Source: Paenibacillus dendritiformis
Lineage (GTDB): Bacteria > Bacillota > Bacilli > Paenibacillales > Paenibacillaceae
Assembly: GCF_021654795.1 (NCBI RefSeq)
Contig: NZ_AP025344.1
Location: 1,440,501-1,504,500 of the forward strand
Length of the DNA: 64,000 nt
Direction of reading: 5' to 3'
This document shows positions 38,101-46,106 of the stretch, piece by piece; the stretch's first letter is position 1; the number at the start of each line of letters is the position of its first letter. The notes beneath the pieces were generated by a model. It saw only the letters and a list, made by a program, of their open reading frames with translations. It made no database searches and was not told where the DNA came from. A program made the position numbers and the translations under genes.

Positions 38101-38290
38101 CGCGCCCGGAGCGGGCAGGAGCGCCTTTTGCGGGATGAGAGTCGTCGGCGCTTGCGGCGGACAGGCGGTTATACGGGATGTTCCCGATCTGACGACGCTT
38201 CGCATCGAGCCGATCCATCCTTTCCAAGCCGGGGAAGCCTTTGACATCGTGGATATGGATGAAATTATGTTCATCCGCTTGATGGGATGA
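35144..38290 (+). CDS. Heparinase II/III family polysaccharide lyase, cytoplasmic
   Basis: 1048 residues. No signal peptide: the start MNKEQTRPGRSRRRRE is basic and polar, so it should act on imported oligosaccharides. Near the N-terminus two cysteine pairs (CPSCG at 81-85, CPACR at 112-116) resemble a zinc ribbon, which is unusual for the family. A helical alpha/alpha-toroid region covers about 120-480, with LLNNHEADGVRAML. The heparinase II/III beta domain covers about 490-720 (LTHAHDDVLSYQWYAGG with the catalytic-type His, ADLGYGIYG, HPTVVL). A C-terminal beta region of about 300 residues follows. The substrate is probably a uronic-acid-containing chain, not determinable here. Confidence 0.85.
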   Translation: MNKEQTRPGRSRRRREPQGFYIGAGQVKIAMEQISRFAWAERMAEEMKRECDDFLELEDAFVYDVVLSMRGQTFAYGITGCPSCGSAYPSRPEELKPWLSGWEAFPAKKVTCPACRVTVPNERYPDGGSGFEQEGKACYPIGMWNFAIAGEWLGGVRNHEGLVTKLTYLYMLTGEERYARRAIVLLDAFSAIWEGTIGPRDFTPFGSSYEIGRLHLLTSIVFRIKVFLAHDYDWLSRLPEMDEPSLGCRLAGTGEGMSVRDNIERMLDEYLLDEPGGPVYDLRGGRLTLLNNHEADGVRAMLAVGLALDVPSYGEWGIQAVKGFFYNAIGRDGMYFEGSFGYALFTIGVLLDMALLAQRTAEAKGMGESFQPFNSRRFFRFAVQNPLAMCCQGHLPSYGDWGRDETAGTDIRPEVLSAAYRAALQFAYFATDADIRAEARAMLAAWREQAEPLLGSSGLDLFLPHESGDQRGGPAAAPKSGGVTAAGQGGYIVLRDKHDMTLLTRYGPNLTHAHDDVLSYQWYAGGREITADLGYGIYGTNSHFGWASKAIAHPTVVLRQDEQIGRGQIYKPFAGGEAAFIYERDGWAASECAAPALYEAERYQRLLAAVPLSRGRSYVLDIFDVAAAGDKDLALHAFHEPSRLDIAGWEETETAAWTLAGALSRERSGGELYYDRPGLSFGERLTTGETFNSLQPGEEERLWTAVPNNGYGYIYGIRELRPDESRAADASSVVHARWKTGDAEAHWHIMLDGEETLYTGTGPNLDGSAAHPFFIIHSGKEAKRFISVSYAGNDVMLVSVRKEAVSGLRGGTASVVTLVWSDGTQDLWLYSPDSDVYEWQAEDGMAAVAGRCGCFRLRSPEQEHPQLHPVRAEEVRFTPVPARAPGRAEPCTAYGYGEEEYDVVRIDWPRAQLTVRGLRLAAGQEPRFIALRGARRTAAAVYPARLEESGPDEHIVHLLDEMIVSTGIVAEAEGDRIATKIPLPFAAPGAGRSAFCGMRVVGACGGQAVIRDVPDLTTLRIEPIHPFQAGEAFDIVDMDEIMFIRLMG

Positions 38291-39660
38291 GGTCGATCAT
38301 GAACATACAGGAAAGGACGTGGATGGCCTTGACCAGGCTGCTGCATCAATTGCCTACCGAGATTCGAATCGGCGTCATCGGACCGCTGGAACTGCTGCCG
38401 CTTATTTTGCAGACGCTCAAAGCGTTTCCTTCCTTTATTCCTGAGGTCAGGGTCTACCGGCATGAATCGGAAGCGGTTGAACATACGCGGGAACTGATGC
38501 ACAACGTGGAGGTGCTGCTGTTCTCCGGGCCCGAGCCGTACCGGCTGGCCCGGCAGAGGCTCACCCTGCCCGTGCCTGCGCTCTATGTGCCGAAGAGCGG
38601 GACCGGGCTGTACCGGGCCTTGTTCCATCTGGACCATAAATGCGACATGCAGGCCTGCACGGTTGATTCGCTCTCGAAGCTGGCCGTGGAACGGGTCTTC
38701 ACCGAGCTGGGCATACGCGGGATCGATATGTATTACTGTGAAGGCGACCCGCTGATCTCGCGGGATGACGTCCTGCAATTTCATGTGCGGCATTATGAAC
38801 AAGGCAAGAGCAGCGCGGCGCTGACAGGGAGCCGGGAAGTGTCGGAGATGCTCAGCATTTACGGCGTTCCGAACGAATGGGTTATGCCCACCGAGCATGA
38901 CATCACGGTCAGCCTGGAACGGGCGCTGCTCTCGACGGAAACCCGGCGCAGCAAGGAAGCGCAGTTCGTCATTGGGCTCATTCATATAGAAGGACCGGAG
39001 ATCGAAGCCTCGCGGCAGGACGCCGGCCGGACGAAGGAGGGAATACGCCGGACGGTTCAAGGCTTCGTCGAATCGCTGAACGGGCATGCCGCTCAAGTCA
39101 ATCCCGGTGAATATTTGTTCGTGACAACACGCGGCGCCTTCGAGGCGGTGACCGGAGGCTATAAATCGATTGAGCTCGCGAAGGAAATCGGAGCGGCGTA
39201 CGGCGTGACGATGAGCATCGGCGCCGGCTTCGGGACGAGCGCAAGCGATGCGGGCGCACATGCCGAGCTTGCGCTGCGCCACGCCATGGACGCCGGCGGC
39301 AATATTTGCTTCATCGTGCGCGAAGACAGGAGCATTATCGGTCCGCTGGAGATGGCCGAGGCGAACGAGTGCGATATGTCGCTGATCGATTTCAAGCTGG
39401 TGAAGGAAGCGGAAGCCGCCGGCTTGTCCCCGATGCATCTGAGCAAGCTCGTCGCCCAAGTCGCCCGCACGGGAAGGACGGAATACAGCGCTTTCGAGCT
39501 GGCCATCATTTTGAACATTACGGTGCGGAGCACGCATCGTCTGCTCTCGCTCTGGCTGGATGCCGGCCTGATCGAGATTGCCCGCGAGGTCAAGGCTCCG
39601 TCCAAGGGGCGGCCGAAGCAGATATACCGCTTTCCGTTCCTGGAAGAGCTGGTGCGCTGA
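38287..39660 (+). CDS. Predicted regulator: sensory N-terminus, degenerate cyclase-like domain, winged helix
   Basis: 457 residues; the start ATG 38287 overlaps the lyase stop (ATGA), suggesting coupling, and ATG 38299 is an alternative. Residues about 20-215 look like a ligand-sensing alpha/beta module (IRIGVIGPLELLPLILQ; LTGSREVSEMLSIYGVP). Residues about 228-350 resemble a GGDEF / GTP-cyclohydrolase-III-like fold: GEYLFVTTRGAFEAVTGG occupies the place of the GGDEF loop, without the catalytic sequence, and MSIGAGFGTSASDAGAHAELAL follows. The last ~75 residues are a winged helix (YSAFELAIILNITVRSTHRL, then SKGRPKQIYRF). It likely controls this locus by sensing a ligand. Architecture inferred by eye. 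Confidence 0.6.
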   Translation: MRSIMNIQERTWMALTRLLHQLPTEIRIGVIGPLELLPLILQTLKAFPSFIPEVRVYRHESEAVEHTRELMHNVEVLLFSGPEPYRLARQRLTLPVPALYVPKSGTGLYRALFHLDHKCDMQACTVDSLSKLAVERVFTELGIRGIDMYYCEGDPLISRDDVLQFHVRHYEQGKSSAALTGSREVSEMLSIYGVPNEWVMPTEHDITVSLERALLSTETRRSKEAQFVIGLIHIEGPEIEASRQDAGRTKEGIRRTVQGFVESLNGHAAQVNPGEYLFVTTRGAFEAVTGGYKSIELAKEIGAAYGVTMSIGAGFGTSASDAGAHAELALRHAMDAGGNICFIVREDRSIIGPLEMAEANECDMSLIDFKLVKEAEAAGLSPMHLSKLVAQVARTGRTEYSAFELAIILNITVRSTHRLLSLWLDAGLIEIAREVKAPSKGRPKQIYRFPFLEELVR

Positions 39661-39703
39661 CATTCGCCGGGCCGCATTGCGCTCGCCCCCGTCATCGAAT
39701 CCA

Positions 39704-39741
39704 ACAAATAACCATGGATGTCCCTATCCATGGTTATTTGT
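39704..39741. terminator. Perfect 16-bp hairpin after the carbohydrate locus
   Basis: ACAAATAACCATGGAT (39704-39719) pairs perfectly with ATCCATGGTTATTTGT (39726-39741) around a 6-base loop. CCTTCTTCC follows; there is only a weak T-run. It ends the 29-39.7 kb unit. Confidence 0.65.
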
Positions 39742-39793
39742 CCTTCTTCCTCCCCATACGATTATAGTAAACCACTATGGATAGGAGAATTCG

Positions 39794-40333
39794 ATGAGAC
39801 CACGCCAATTTCGGACCGGCCCCGTCTTGGCCGTATTACTGTTTTTGCTTGTATTGTGGCCTGCCATGCAGCTGTACGGAATGTTGAAGTCTTCCCACAC
39901 TTCATCCGATCCGCTCTCGATGCTGTATGAGGTTGCCCAGTTCCAGATTAGCCTGTGGCAAGGAACGATGCAGGAGGCGAAGCGATACGAGTCGACCGCT
40001 CCGCTGAACAAGGTGAAGCTCGTCGCTTATTCGGCCGGCTATACGCATGATCGTCTCGTCCGGGCCGCAGGAGATGAGCGGCTGGCTACGCTTCCCGGAC
40101 TGAGCCGGTTCGTTGAATTCATCACGGTCCTGCAGATTAGCGGCGATCGTCAATTGACCGATCTGGAGCGTGAGGTTCTCGAACAGGCGGCGGCCATCTC
40201 GGCTCAGCTATCGGACAGCTATGCCGGACTGTTCTCTTCGTCAGGCAAGATTATCGGCTCGAAGAACGAAGCGCTGCAAGCGGCCGATCAGCGCCTTGCC
40301 GAGACGCTGGAGCGGTACTTTCATCCCGAATAG
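39794..40333 (+). CDS. Hypothetical membrane-anchored protein, 179 residues
   Basis: ATG at 39794 behind TAGGAGAATTCG. Residues about 12-30 (VLAVLLFLLVLWPAMQLYGML) are a single hydrophobic helix with basic residues before it, so it is a signal anchor or uncleaved signal. The remaining ~145 residues are helical and probably outside the membrane. No known domain. It lies alone between the hairpin at 39.7 kb and the hemA promoter. Confidence 0.65.
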   Translation: MRPRQFRTGPVLAVLLFLLVLWPAMQLYGMLKSSHTSSDPLSMLYEVAQFQISLWQGTMQEAKRYESTAPLNKVKLVAYSAGYTHDRLVRAAGDERLATLPGLSRFVEFITVLQISGDRQLTDLEREVLEQAAAISAQLSDSYAGLFSSSGKIIGSKNEALQAADQRLAETLERYFHPE

Positions 40334-40406
40334 CAATCAATCATTTGCGTGACAACCATCGCAAGGAATGATAGTATAAGGTTCGCACGGCAAGTACAGA
40401 CTAATT

Positions 40407-40470
40407 TTGACATGCATTTCATAATATCTTCAAATTACGCTCCGACGGGCATGTTCAACTATGTTATAAT
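40407..40470 (+). promoter_or_regulatory. Promoter region of the hemA operon
   Basis: Two candidates: TTGACA (40407-40412) with TCAAAT (40430-40435) at 17 bases, and an extended -10 TGTTATAAT (40462-40470). The second overlaps the PerR-like box and is the more likely regulated start. Confidence 0.6.
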
Positions 40471-40478
40471 GATTATCA
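40464..40478 (+). promoter_or_regulatory. PerR-type operator on hemA promoter
   Basis: TTATAATGATTATCA at 40464-40478 matches the 7-1-7 PerR box TTATAATNATTATAA at 13 of 14 defined positions, and overlaps the TATAAT. The adjoining ATTATCAATTGATAAT (40472-40487) is a perfect 16-base palindrome. B. subtilis hemAXCDBL is a known PerR target, which supports the call; Fur boxes are similar in sequence and cannot be excluded. Confidence 0.65.
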
Positions 40479-40520
40479 ATTGATAATATTCAAAATTTAT
40501 CAAAAGCAGGTGAATGAGCA

Positions 40521-41906
40521 ATGCACATCGTGGTCGTCGGCATGAATTATCGTACGGCGCCTGTGGAGATACGGGAGAAGTTCGCGCTGCAGGAGAAGGA
40601 TTGGCAAGAGGCTATCCGGCAACTGCGGAATACGAAGAGCGTCATGGAATGCGTGATTGTGTCGACATGCAACCGCACGGAAATGTACGTTGTCGTCGAT
40701 CGTCTGCATATGTGCGGTTATTTCATCCGCAGCTTCATGGAGCAATGGTTCGGAATTCCAAGGCAGCAATTCACGCCTTACTTATATATATATGAAGATG
40801 ATCGGGCGGTAGAGCATTTGTTCCGGGTCACCTCGGGTCTCGATTCGATGGTTATCGGCGAGACGCAGATCCTGGGACAGATTCGTTCGGCCTTTTTGTT
40901 CGCGCAGCAGGAAGGAACGACCGGCACCTGGTTCAATACGCTGTTCAAGCAGGCGATTACGATGGCCAAGCGTGCCCATGCCGAGACGAACATCAATGAC
41001 AATGCGGTGTCGGTCAGCTACGCCGCGGTCGAGCTGGGCAAGCGAATCTTCGGCTCTTTCCAGGGCAAGAAGGTGCTGATTCTCGGAGCGGGCAAGATGA
41101 GCGAGCTGACGGTGAAGCATCTCTATTCGAACGGCGCAGCCGAGGTCATGGTCGTGAACCGCACGTTCTCGCGCGCCCGGGAGCTGGCCGAACAGTTCCA
41201 CGGCCGGGCCGGGACCCTGGAGGATGCCGGGGCATTCCTGCGCGAAGCGGATATTGTGATCAGCTCGACCGGAGCTCAGCAGTATATTATGACTGCGCAG
41301 GATGTCGAACGGGTGATGAAGCTGCGCAAATCGCGCCCGCTTTTCCTGATTGACATCGCCGTGCCGCGGGATCTTGATCCCGAGATTGGCAGCGTATCCA
41401 ATGTGTTCCTGTATGACATCGACGATCTCGAAGGCATCGTGGAGAGCAATCTGGAGCAGCGCCGCAAGGAAGCCGCCAAGATTGAAGCGATGATCGCGAA
41501 AGAGCTCGATGAATACCGCCAATGGCTGAAGATGCTTGGCGTTACGCCGGTCATCCGCGCCCTGCAGACGAAGGCGGAGCGTATCCATCAGGATACGCTG
41601 GAGAGCCTGTTCAACAAGCTTCCGGACATGTCCGAGCGGGAGGTGAAGCTGATTCGCCGCCTCACGAAGAGCATGCTGAACCAGATGATGCATGATCCGA
41701 TCCTGCAGATCAAGGAGCTTGCTGCGGAGACGAACGGGGATGAGGCGCTTCAGCTGTTTACCCAACTGTTCGCTCTGGAAGAGACGATGGCTGCTTCCGA
41801 GCCGGACAAGGGAACGAAGCGGGAATCCGCTGCGGTCTCCTCCCGGCGCGATGAAGAGCCGGAACGGACCAAGCCGGTTCTGTCATGGGCCGCGGTTACT
41901 TGGTAG
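40521..41906 (+). CDS. hemA: Glutamyl-tRNA reductase
   Basis: 461 residues, ATG at 40521 after CAGGTGAATGAGC. The catalytic Cys50 is in VSTCNRTEMY. VIGETQILGQIRSAF follows near residue 112, then the NADPH-binding domain (KKVLILGAGKMSELTVKHL, about 175-195), VVNRTFSRARELAEQF, and the helical dimerisation domain at the end. It reduces Glu-tRNA to glutamate-1-semialdehyde, the first committed step of tetrapyrrole synthesis. First gene of the heme/siroheme operon. Confidence 0.97.
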   Translation: MHIVVVGMNYRTAPVEIREKFALQEKDWQEAIRQLRNTKSVMECVIVSTCNRTEMYVVVDRLHMCGYFIRSFMEQWFGIPRQQFTPYLYIYEDDRAVEHLFRVTSGLDSMVIGETQILGQIRSAFLFAQQEGTTGTWFNTLFKQAITMAKRAHAETNINDNAVSVSYAAVELGKRIFGSFQGKKVLILGAGKMSELTVKHLYSNGAAEVMVVNRTFSRARELAEQFHGRAGTLEDAGAFLREADIVISSTGAQQYIMTAQDVERVMKLRKSRPLFLIDIAVPRDLDPEIGSVSNVFLYDIDDLEGIVESNLEQRRKEAAKIEAMIAKELDEYRQWLKMLGVTPVIRALQTKAERIHQDTLESLFNKLPDMSEREVKLIRRLTKSMLNQMMHDPILQIKELAAETNGDEALQLFTQLFALEETMAASEPDKGTKRESAAVSSRRDEEPERTKPVLSWAAVTW

Positions 41907-41933
41907 ACGGCGTTCAGGAGGCGGCAGGTTCAT

Positions 41934-42749
41934 ATGTTGACGAATAGCTGGATTTACGATGCGATTATTTACACATATGCCCTGAGCCTTCTGTTTTATT
42001 TTTCCGATACCGTTGGGAGGAATCGGAGAGCGAAGCGGATGGGCACAGGGCTTCTTGTTTTTGTATGGGTGCTGCAGACGATTTTTCTCGTCGTGCGCAT
42101 TATCCGTCACCAGGATGTCCCGATTATCAGCAGCTTTGAGTTTATGTTTCTGTTCTCTTGGCTGCTCGTCACGGCGTCCTTGGCGATCAACCGTTTTTTT
42201 TCGATTGAGTATGTCGTATTTTTTGTCAATCTGGTTGGGTTTGCGCTGCTCATTATCAATATGCTGAATGATCCGACATCCTCCTCCGTCATGGCGGAGT
42301 GGGAGATGATGCACAATCTGCTTGTCTTTCATATCACGCTGGCCGCCTGCGGCTTTGCGGCCTTGACCGTAGGGGCGATCTTTTCGGGGATGTACGTCTT
42401 TTTGCATCACCGTCTGAAGAGAAGGCAATGGTCGGAAGCCGTGCGGCGCTTGCCCAGCCTGGAGCGGATGGAGCGAATGTCTTATTTCGCCGTCATCATC
42501 GGGATTCCGTTCTTCCTGCTCTCTCTGGCGGTCGCGATCGGCGTGGTGCTGTTGGGCAACCGGATCGAGCTTTTGACCGATTTCAAGATTTGGTTCACTT
42601 TAATCGCCCTTGCTCTTTATTTTTCTTATTTTTGGGTGAGAACCCGGGCCGTGCTGACAGGGTTACGGCTCGCATTGTGGAATGTAGGATGTTATGCGTT
42701 TATGGTGCTGAATTTCAGCTTGAATTCCTTATCGGCATTTCATCGCTAG
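41934..42749 (+). CDS. hemX: HemX, CcsA-like membrane protein
   Basis: 271 residues, ATG at 41934 with CAGGAGGCGG upstream. About eight hydrophobic segments are apparent, for example IYTYALSLLFYFSDTVGR and WFTLIALALYFSYFWVRTRA, matching the cytochrome-c-assembly (CcsA/HemX) family. B. subtilis HemX lowers HemA levels. The position directly after hemA is conserved; the sirC-like gene follows 15 bases after the stop. Confidence 0.92.
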   Translation: MLTNSWIYDAIIYTYALSLLFYFSDTVGRNRRAKRMGTGLLVFVWVLQTIFLVVRIIRHQDVPIISSFEFMFLFSWLLVTASLAINRFFSIEYVVFFVNLVGFALLIINMLNDPTSSSVMAEWEMMHNLLVFHITLAACGFAALTVGAIFSGMYVFLHHRLKRRQWSEAVRRLPSLERMERMSYFAVIIGIPFFLLSLAVAIGVVLLGNRIELLTDFKIWFTLIALALYFSYFWVRTRAVLTGLRLALWNVGCYAFMVLNFSLNSLSAFHR

Positions 42750-42764
42750 ATGGGAGTGGAGAAC

Positions 42765-43541
42765 ATGGAGCATACGGCCGATCCCTGTCCGCTGTATCCG
42801 CTGATGCTTCGACTCGCCGGGCGCCGGTGCGTCGTCATCGGAGGCGGGTCCGTGGCCGCGCGCAAAGTAACCTCATTGCTGGCCAGCGGCGCCGAAGTCA
42901 CGGTAGTCAGCCCGAGGTTGACGCCGGAGCTTGGGCGCTTGGCGCATGAGGGGCGGATTGGTTGCCGGGAACGCGAATACGAGTCAGCCGACGTGGAGGG
43001 AGCCCTGCTCGTATTCGCGGCCACGGATCGCCCGTCCGTGAATGAACGGGTGGCGGAGGATGCCCGCCGGGCCGGGGCGTTAATCAATATGGCCCATGAT
43101 CCGGAGGGCAGCGACTTCGCCAATCCCGGTTCCGCGCGGAAAGGGATGGTTCAGGTGGCGGTCTACGCGGGCGGTGCCAGCCCGACGTTGACCCGCCGGC
43201 TTACGGCGAAGCTGGCCGGGCAGGTGGATGACGGGCTGGCCGATCTGGCAGCCCGTCTCTCTTCCGCCCGCCGTGCTGCAAGAGCCCGCATCGAGGCGCC
43301 GGAGCGCCGTCATGAGCTGCTGCGCCGGTATGCCGGCGACTGCTGGCAGGCCTATGAGCTGGGCAAGGAAGCTCCCGCTTGGCACGAGTGGCTAGAACGC
43401 CGTTGTCCGGGTGCCCTGAGCCCGTCTGGCATGGCTGCGGTGCCCGGCCGGGAGGAGCAGCCTGGCACGAATGGAACGCTTGTCATCGAAGGCCCGCCTG
43501 GCGCGGGAGCGGAGGCGGGCGGCAAGGTGCCCCGCGGGTAG
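42765..43541 (+). CDS. Precorrin-2 dehydrogenase / sirohydrochlorin ferrochelatase family
   Basis: 258 residues from ATG 42765 with GGGAGTGGAGAAC upstream; ATG 42750 directly abuts the hemX stop and lacks a site. It starts YPLMLRLAGRRCVVIGGGSVAARKV, the NAD-binding motif of CysG-N/Met8p/SirC proteins, and continues with VYAGGASPTLTRRLTAKL. It oxidises precorrin-2 to sirohydrochlorin, perhaps also inserting iron. The last ~50 residues are an unusual Pro/Gly/Glu-rich tail without similarity to the family core. Its place in the hem operon ties siroheme to heme synthesis. Confidence 0.88.
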   Translation: MEHTADPCPLYPLMLRLAGRRCVVIGGGSVAARKVTSLLASGAEVTVVSPRLTPELGRLAHEGRIGCREREYESADVEGALLVFAATDRPSVNERVAEDARRAGALINMAHDPEGSDFANPGSARKGMVQVAVYAGGASPTLTRRLTAKLAGQVDDGLADLAARLSSARRAARARIEAPERRHELLRRYAGDCWQAYELGKEAPAWHEWLERRCPGALSPSGMAAVPGREEQPGTNGTLVIEGPPGAGAEAGGKVPRG

Positions 43542-43601
43542 GGCAGCAAGCAGCGGAACGGCAATAGCATGCTGAACAGGCAGGCAATAAGGAGGATTCA
43601 T

Positions 43602-44522
43602 ATGCGAACAATTATCGTTGGAACCCGGCAGAGCGCGTTGGCGCTTACCCAGACCGGCCATGTCATCTCCGCGCTGGAAGCGATCTGCGCACGGCATGGC
43701 TTGCCCTACCGGTTCGAGATTCGAAAAATCGTGACCAAAGGGGACCGCATCCTGGACGTGACGCTGTCGAAGGTCGGCGGCAAGGGATTGTTCGTCAAGG
43801 AGATCGAGCAGGCCCTGGCAGACCGCGAGATAGATATGGCGGTCCACAGCATGAAGGACATGCCGTGGCAGCTTCAGGAGGGGCTGATGATCGGGGCCAT
43901 TCCGAAGCGGGAGGATCCGCGCGATGGCTTAATCATGAAGACGGGAAGCTCTTTGAGCGATTTGCCGCAGGGGGCCACGGTCGGCACGAGCAGTCTGCGG
44001 CGCTCCTGTCAGCTCCAGGCGCTGCGGCCCGACTTGAAGATTGTACCGCTGCGCGGCAATATCGACACTCGTCTGCGCAAGCTGGAGACGGAGGGGCTGG
44101 ATGCCATCGTGCTGGCGGCCGCGGGGCTTCACCGCATGGGATGGCAGGATCGCATCACCTCCTATTTATCCGAGGAGGAGTGCGTGCCCGCGGTGGGGCA
44201 AGGCGCCCTCGGCATCGAATGCCGCGAGGAGGATGAAGACTTGCGCAAGCTGCTCGAGTGCTACCATGATGCGGATACCGCCCGCACGGTGCAGGCGGAG
44301 CGGGCTTTTCTCGGCCGGCTCAACGGCGGCTGCCAGGTGCCGATCGGCGCGCATGCGGTGCTGGTCGGGGCCGGAGGTACGGTACGGCTGACCGGATTGG
44401 TCGGTTCCGCCGAGGATGGTACGATATTGAGAGAAACGATGGAAGGGGAACATCCCGAATCGCTCGGTGTTGCGGCCGCTCAGCGGCTGCTCGATCGAGG
44501 CGCGGACCGGATGCTGCCTTAA
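43602..44522 (+). CDS. hemC: Hydroxymethylbilane synthase (porphobilinogen deaminase)
   Basis: 306 residues, ATG 43602 with AAGGAGG at 43589-43595. It polymerises four porphobilinogens. Seen in sequence: [14 protein letters not shown] at the start, [11 protein letters not shown] with the catalytic Asp region near 81-90, [23 protein letters not shown] and Cys244 in [13 protein letters not shown] carrying the dipyrromethane cofactor. Length is normal. The fused cobA-hemD gene follows after 15 bases. Confidence 0.97.
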   Translation: MRTIIVGTRQSALALTQTGHVISALEAICARHGLPYRFEIRKIVTKGDRILDVTLSKVGGKGLFVKEIEQALADREIDMAVHSMKDMPWQLQEGLMIGAIPKREDPRDGLIMKTGSSLSDLPQGATVGTSSLRRSCQLQALRPDLKIVPLRGNIDTRLRKLETEGLDAIVLAAAGLHRMGWQDRITSYLSEEECVPAVGQGALGIECREEDEDLRKLLECYHDADTARTVQAERAFLGRLNGGCQVPIGAHAVLVGAGGTVRLTGLVGSAEDGTILRETMEGEHPESLGVAAAQRLLDRGADRMLP

Positions 44523-44537
44523 AAGGGGAGATATCGG

Positions 44538-46103
44538 ATGGAGCAGCACCCCCGCCCGAAGGGCGTCGTCTATTTGGTCGGCGCCGGGCCCGGAGATGCC
44601 GGATTGATTACGGTAAAAGGCCTGCGCTGTCTGCAGGAGGCGGATGTCGTCGTCTATGACCGCTTGGCAGGTCCGCGTCTGATGCAGTACGCCAAGCGCG
44701 GGGCCCGCAAAATCTATGTAGGGAAGCTGCCGGATCGCCATGCGATGAAGCAGGAAGACATTAACCGGCTGCTCGTCGAGTTGGCCTTGGAGGGGCATAC
44801 GGTGACCCGTCTGAAGGGCGGTGACCCCTGCGTCTTCGGACGCGTGGGCGAGGAGGCGGCCTTGCTGGCGGAGCATGGGATCCGCTATGAGATTGTCCCG
44901 GGCGTAACCTCCGCCGTGGCGGCCCCGGCGTATGCCGGCATTCCGGTGACCCACCGGAACCGCGCATCGTCCTTCTGCGTCGTGACCGGCCACGAGAGTC
45001 CGGACAAGCTGGACGAGATGATCGAATGGGACAAGCTGACGCAAGCGACCGGGACGCTGCTCTTTCTGATGGGCGTGGCGAAGCTGCGCTATATCGCGGA
45101 GCGGCTGATGGCCCACGGGCGGGCTCCGGATACGCCGGTGGCGCTCGTCCGCTGGGGAACGCGGGCGGAGCAGGCGACGATCACCGGCACGCTGGCCACG
45201 ATTGCCGATGAGGCGGAACGGGCGGGCTTCGCTTCGCCGGCCGTCATCGTCGTCGGCGAGGTCGTGCTGGAGCGGGAGCGCCTGCAATGGGCGGAGCGCC
45301 GCCCGCTGTTCGGCCGGCGCGTGCTGGTGACGCGCGCCCGGGATCAGGCGAGCGAGCTGACGCGCCGGATTGAGGATGCCGGCGGGGAGGCGTATGAGTA
45401 TCCGGTTATCGAGCTCCGCATGCCGGAATCGCCGGCCTCGCGCGAAGCGCTAAGCCAGGCGCTCACCCGGCCGGACGCTTATGACTGGCTCGTGCTGACG
45501 AGCGTCAACGGCGTCCGCTTCTGGTTCCGCCACCTGCGGGAGCATGGGGCGGATATCCGCCAGTGGGCCCATGTGCGCATCGTCTCGGTCGGGCCGAAGA
45601 CGACGGAGGCGCTGGGGGAATACGGAATCCAGCCGGATATCGCGGCCGCCCAGTTCAGCCAGGAGGGCGTCTGGGAAGCGCTGCGTCCTCACGCCGCAGC
45701 CGGACAGCGGGCGCTGCTCGCCCGCGGAGACTTGTCCCGGCCCTGGCTGAGGAAGACGATGGAAGCGCATGGGCTGCATGCGGACGAGGTTGATCTGTAC
45801 GAGACGGTGCTGCCGGAGGAGGACGACCCGGAGCTGGTCGAGATGCTGGAGCAGCAGATGATTCATATCGTGACGTTCACCAGTTCCTCGACCGTGACGA
45901 ACCTGCTGGCGGCACTGCGCCGGATGGGGATGGACGATCCCGCACAGGCCCTGCGCGGCGCGCAGATCGCCTGCATCGGAGAGATTACGGCGCGGACGGC
46001 CCGGGAAGCCGGGCTGCATGTCGACGCGACCGCGGCTTCCTCGACGATCGATGGGCTGATGGAGGCCATGTTGGAGCTGGACAAGGAGAAGAAGACAGTA
46101 TAA
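44538..46103 (+). CDS. Fused uroporphyrinogen-III methyltransferase / uroporphyrinogen-III synthase
   Basis: 521 residues. Residues about 8-250 are the CobA/SUMT methyltransferase: VYLVGAGPGDAGLITVKGL, VVVYDRL, RLKGGDPCVFGRVGEEA, and EIVPGVTSAVAAPAYAGIP. Residues about 258-510 are HemD: RRVLVTRARDQASELTRRI, LVLTSVNGVRFWFRHL and TFTSSSTVTNLLAAL. HemD closes the ring to uroporphyrinogen III and CobA methylates the same product toward siroheme, so one protein makes and then diverts the branch-point compound. No separate hemD is present. ATG 44538 has AAAAGGGGAGATATC upstream. Confidence 0.95.
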   Translation: MEQHPRPKGVVYLVGAGPGDAGLITVKGLRCLQEADVVVYDRLAGPRLMQYAKRGARKIYVGKLPDRHAMKQEDINRLLVELALEGHTVTRLKGGDPCVFGRVGEEAALLAEHGIRYEIVPGVTSAVAAPAYAGIPVTHRNRASSFCVVTGHESPDKLDEMIEWDKLTQATGTLLFLMGVAKLRYIAERLMAHGRAPDTPVALVRWGTRAEQATITGTLATIADEAERAGFASPAVIVVGEVVLERERLQWAERRPLFGRRVLVTRARDQASELTRRIEDAGGEAYEYPVIELRMPESPASREALSQALTRPDAYDWLVLTSVNGVRFWFRHLREHGADIRQWAHVRIVSVGPKTTEALGEYGIQPDIAAAQFSQEGVWEALRPHAAAGQRALLARGDLSRPWLRKTMEAHGLHADEVDLYETVLPEEDDPELVEMLEQQMIHIVTFTSSSTVTNLLAALRRMGMDDPAQALRGAQIACIGEITARTAREAGLHVDATAASSTIDGLMEAMLELDKEKKTV

Positions 46104-46106
46104 GGG

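Noticed and set aside
35390..39731. Several very long antisense frames over the lyase and regulator genes (up to 550 codons)
   Set aside because: High-GC codon bias in the sense genes removes antisense stops. Proteins are Arg/His/Gln/Pro-rich and match no family.
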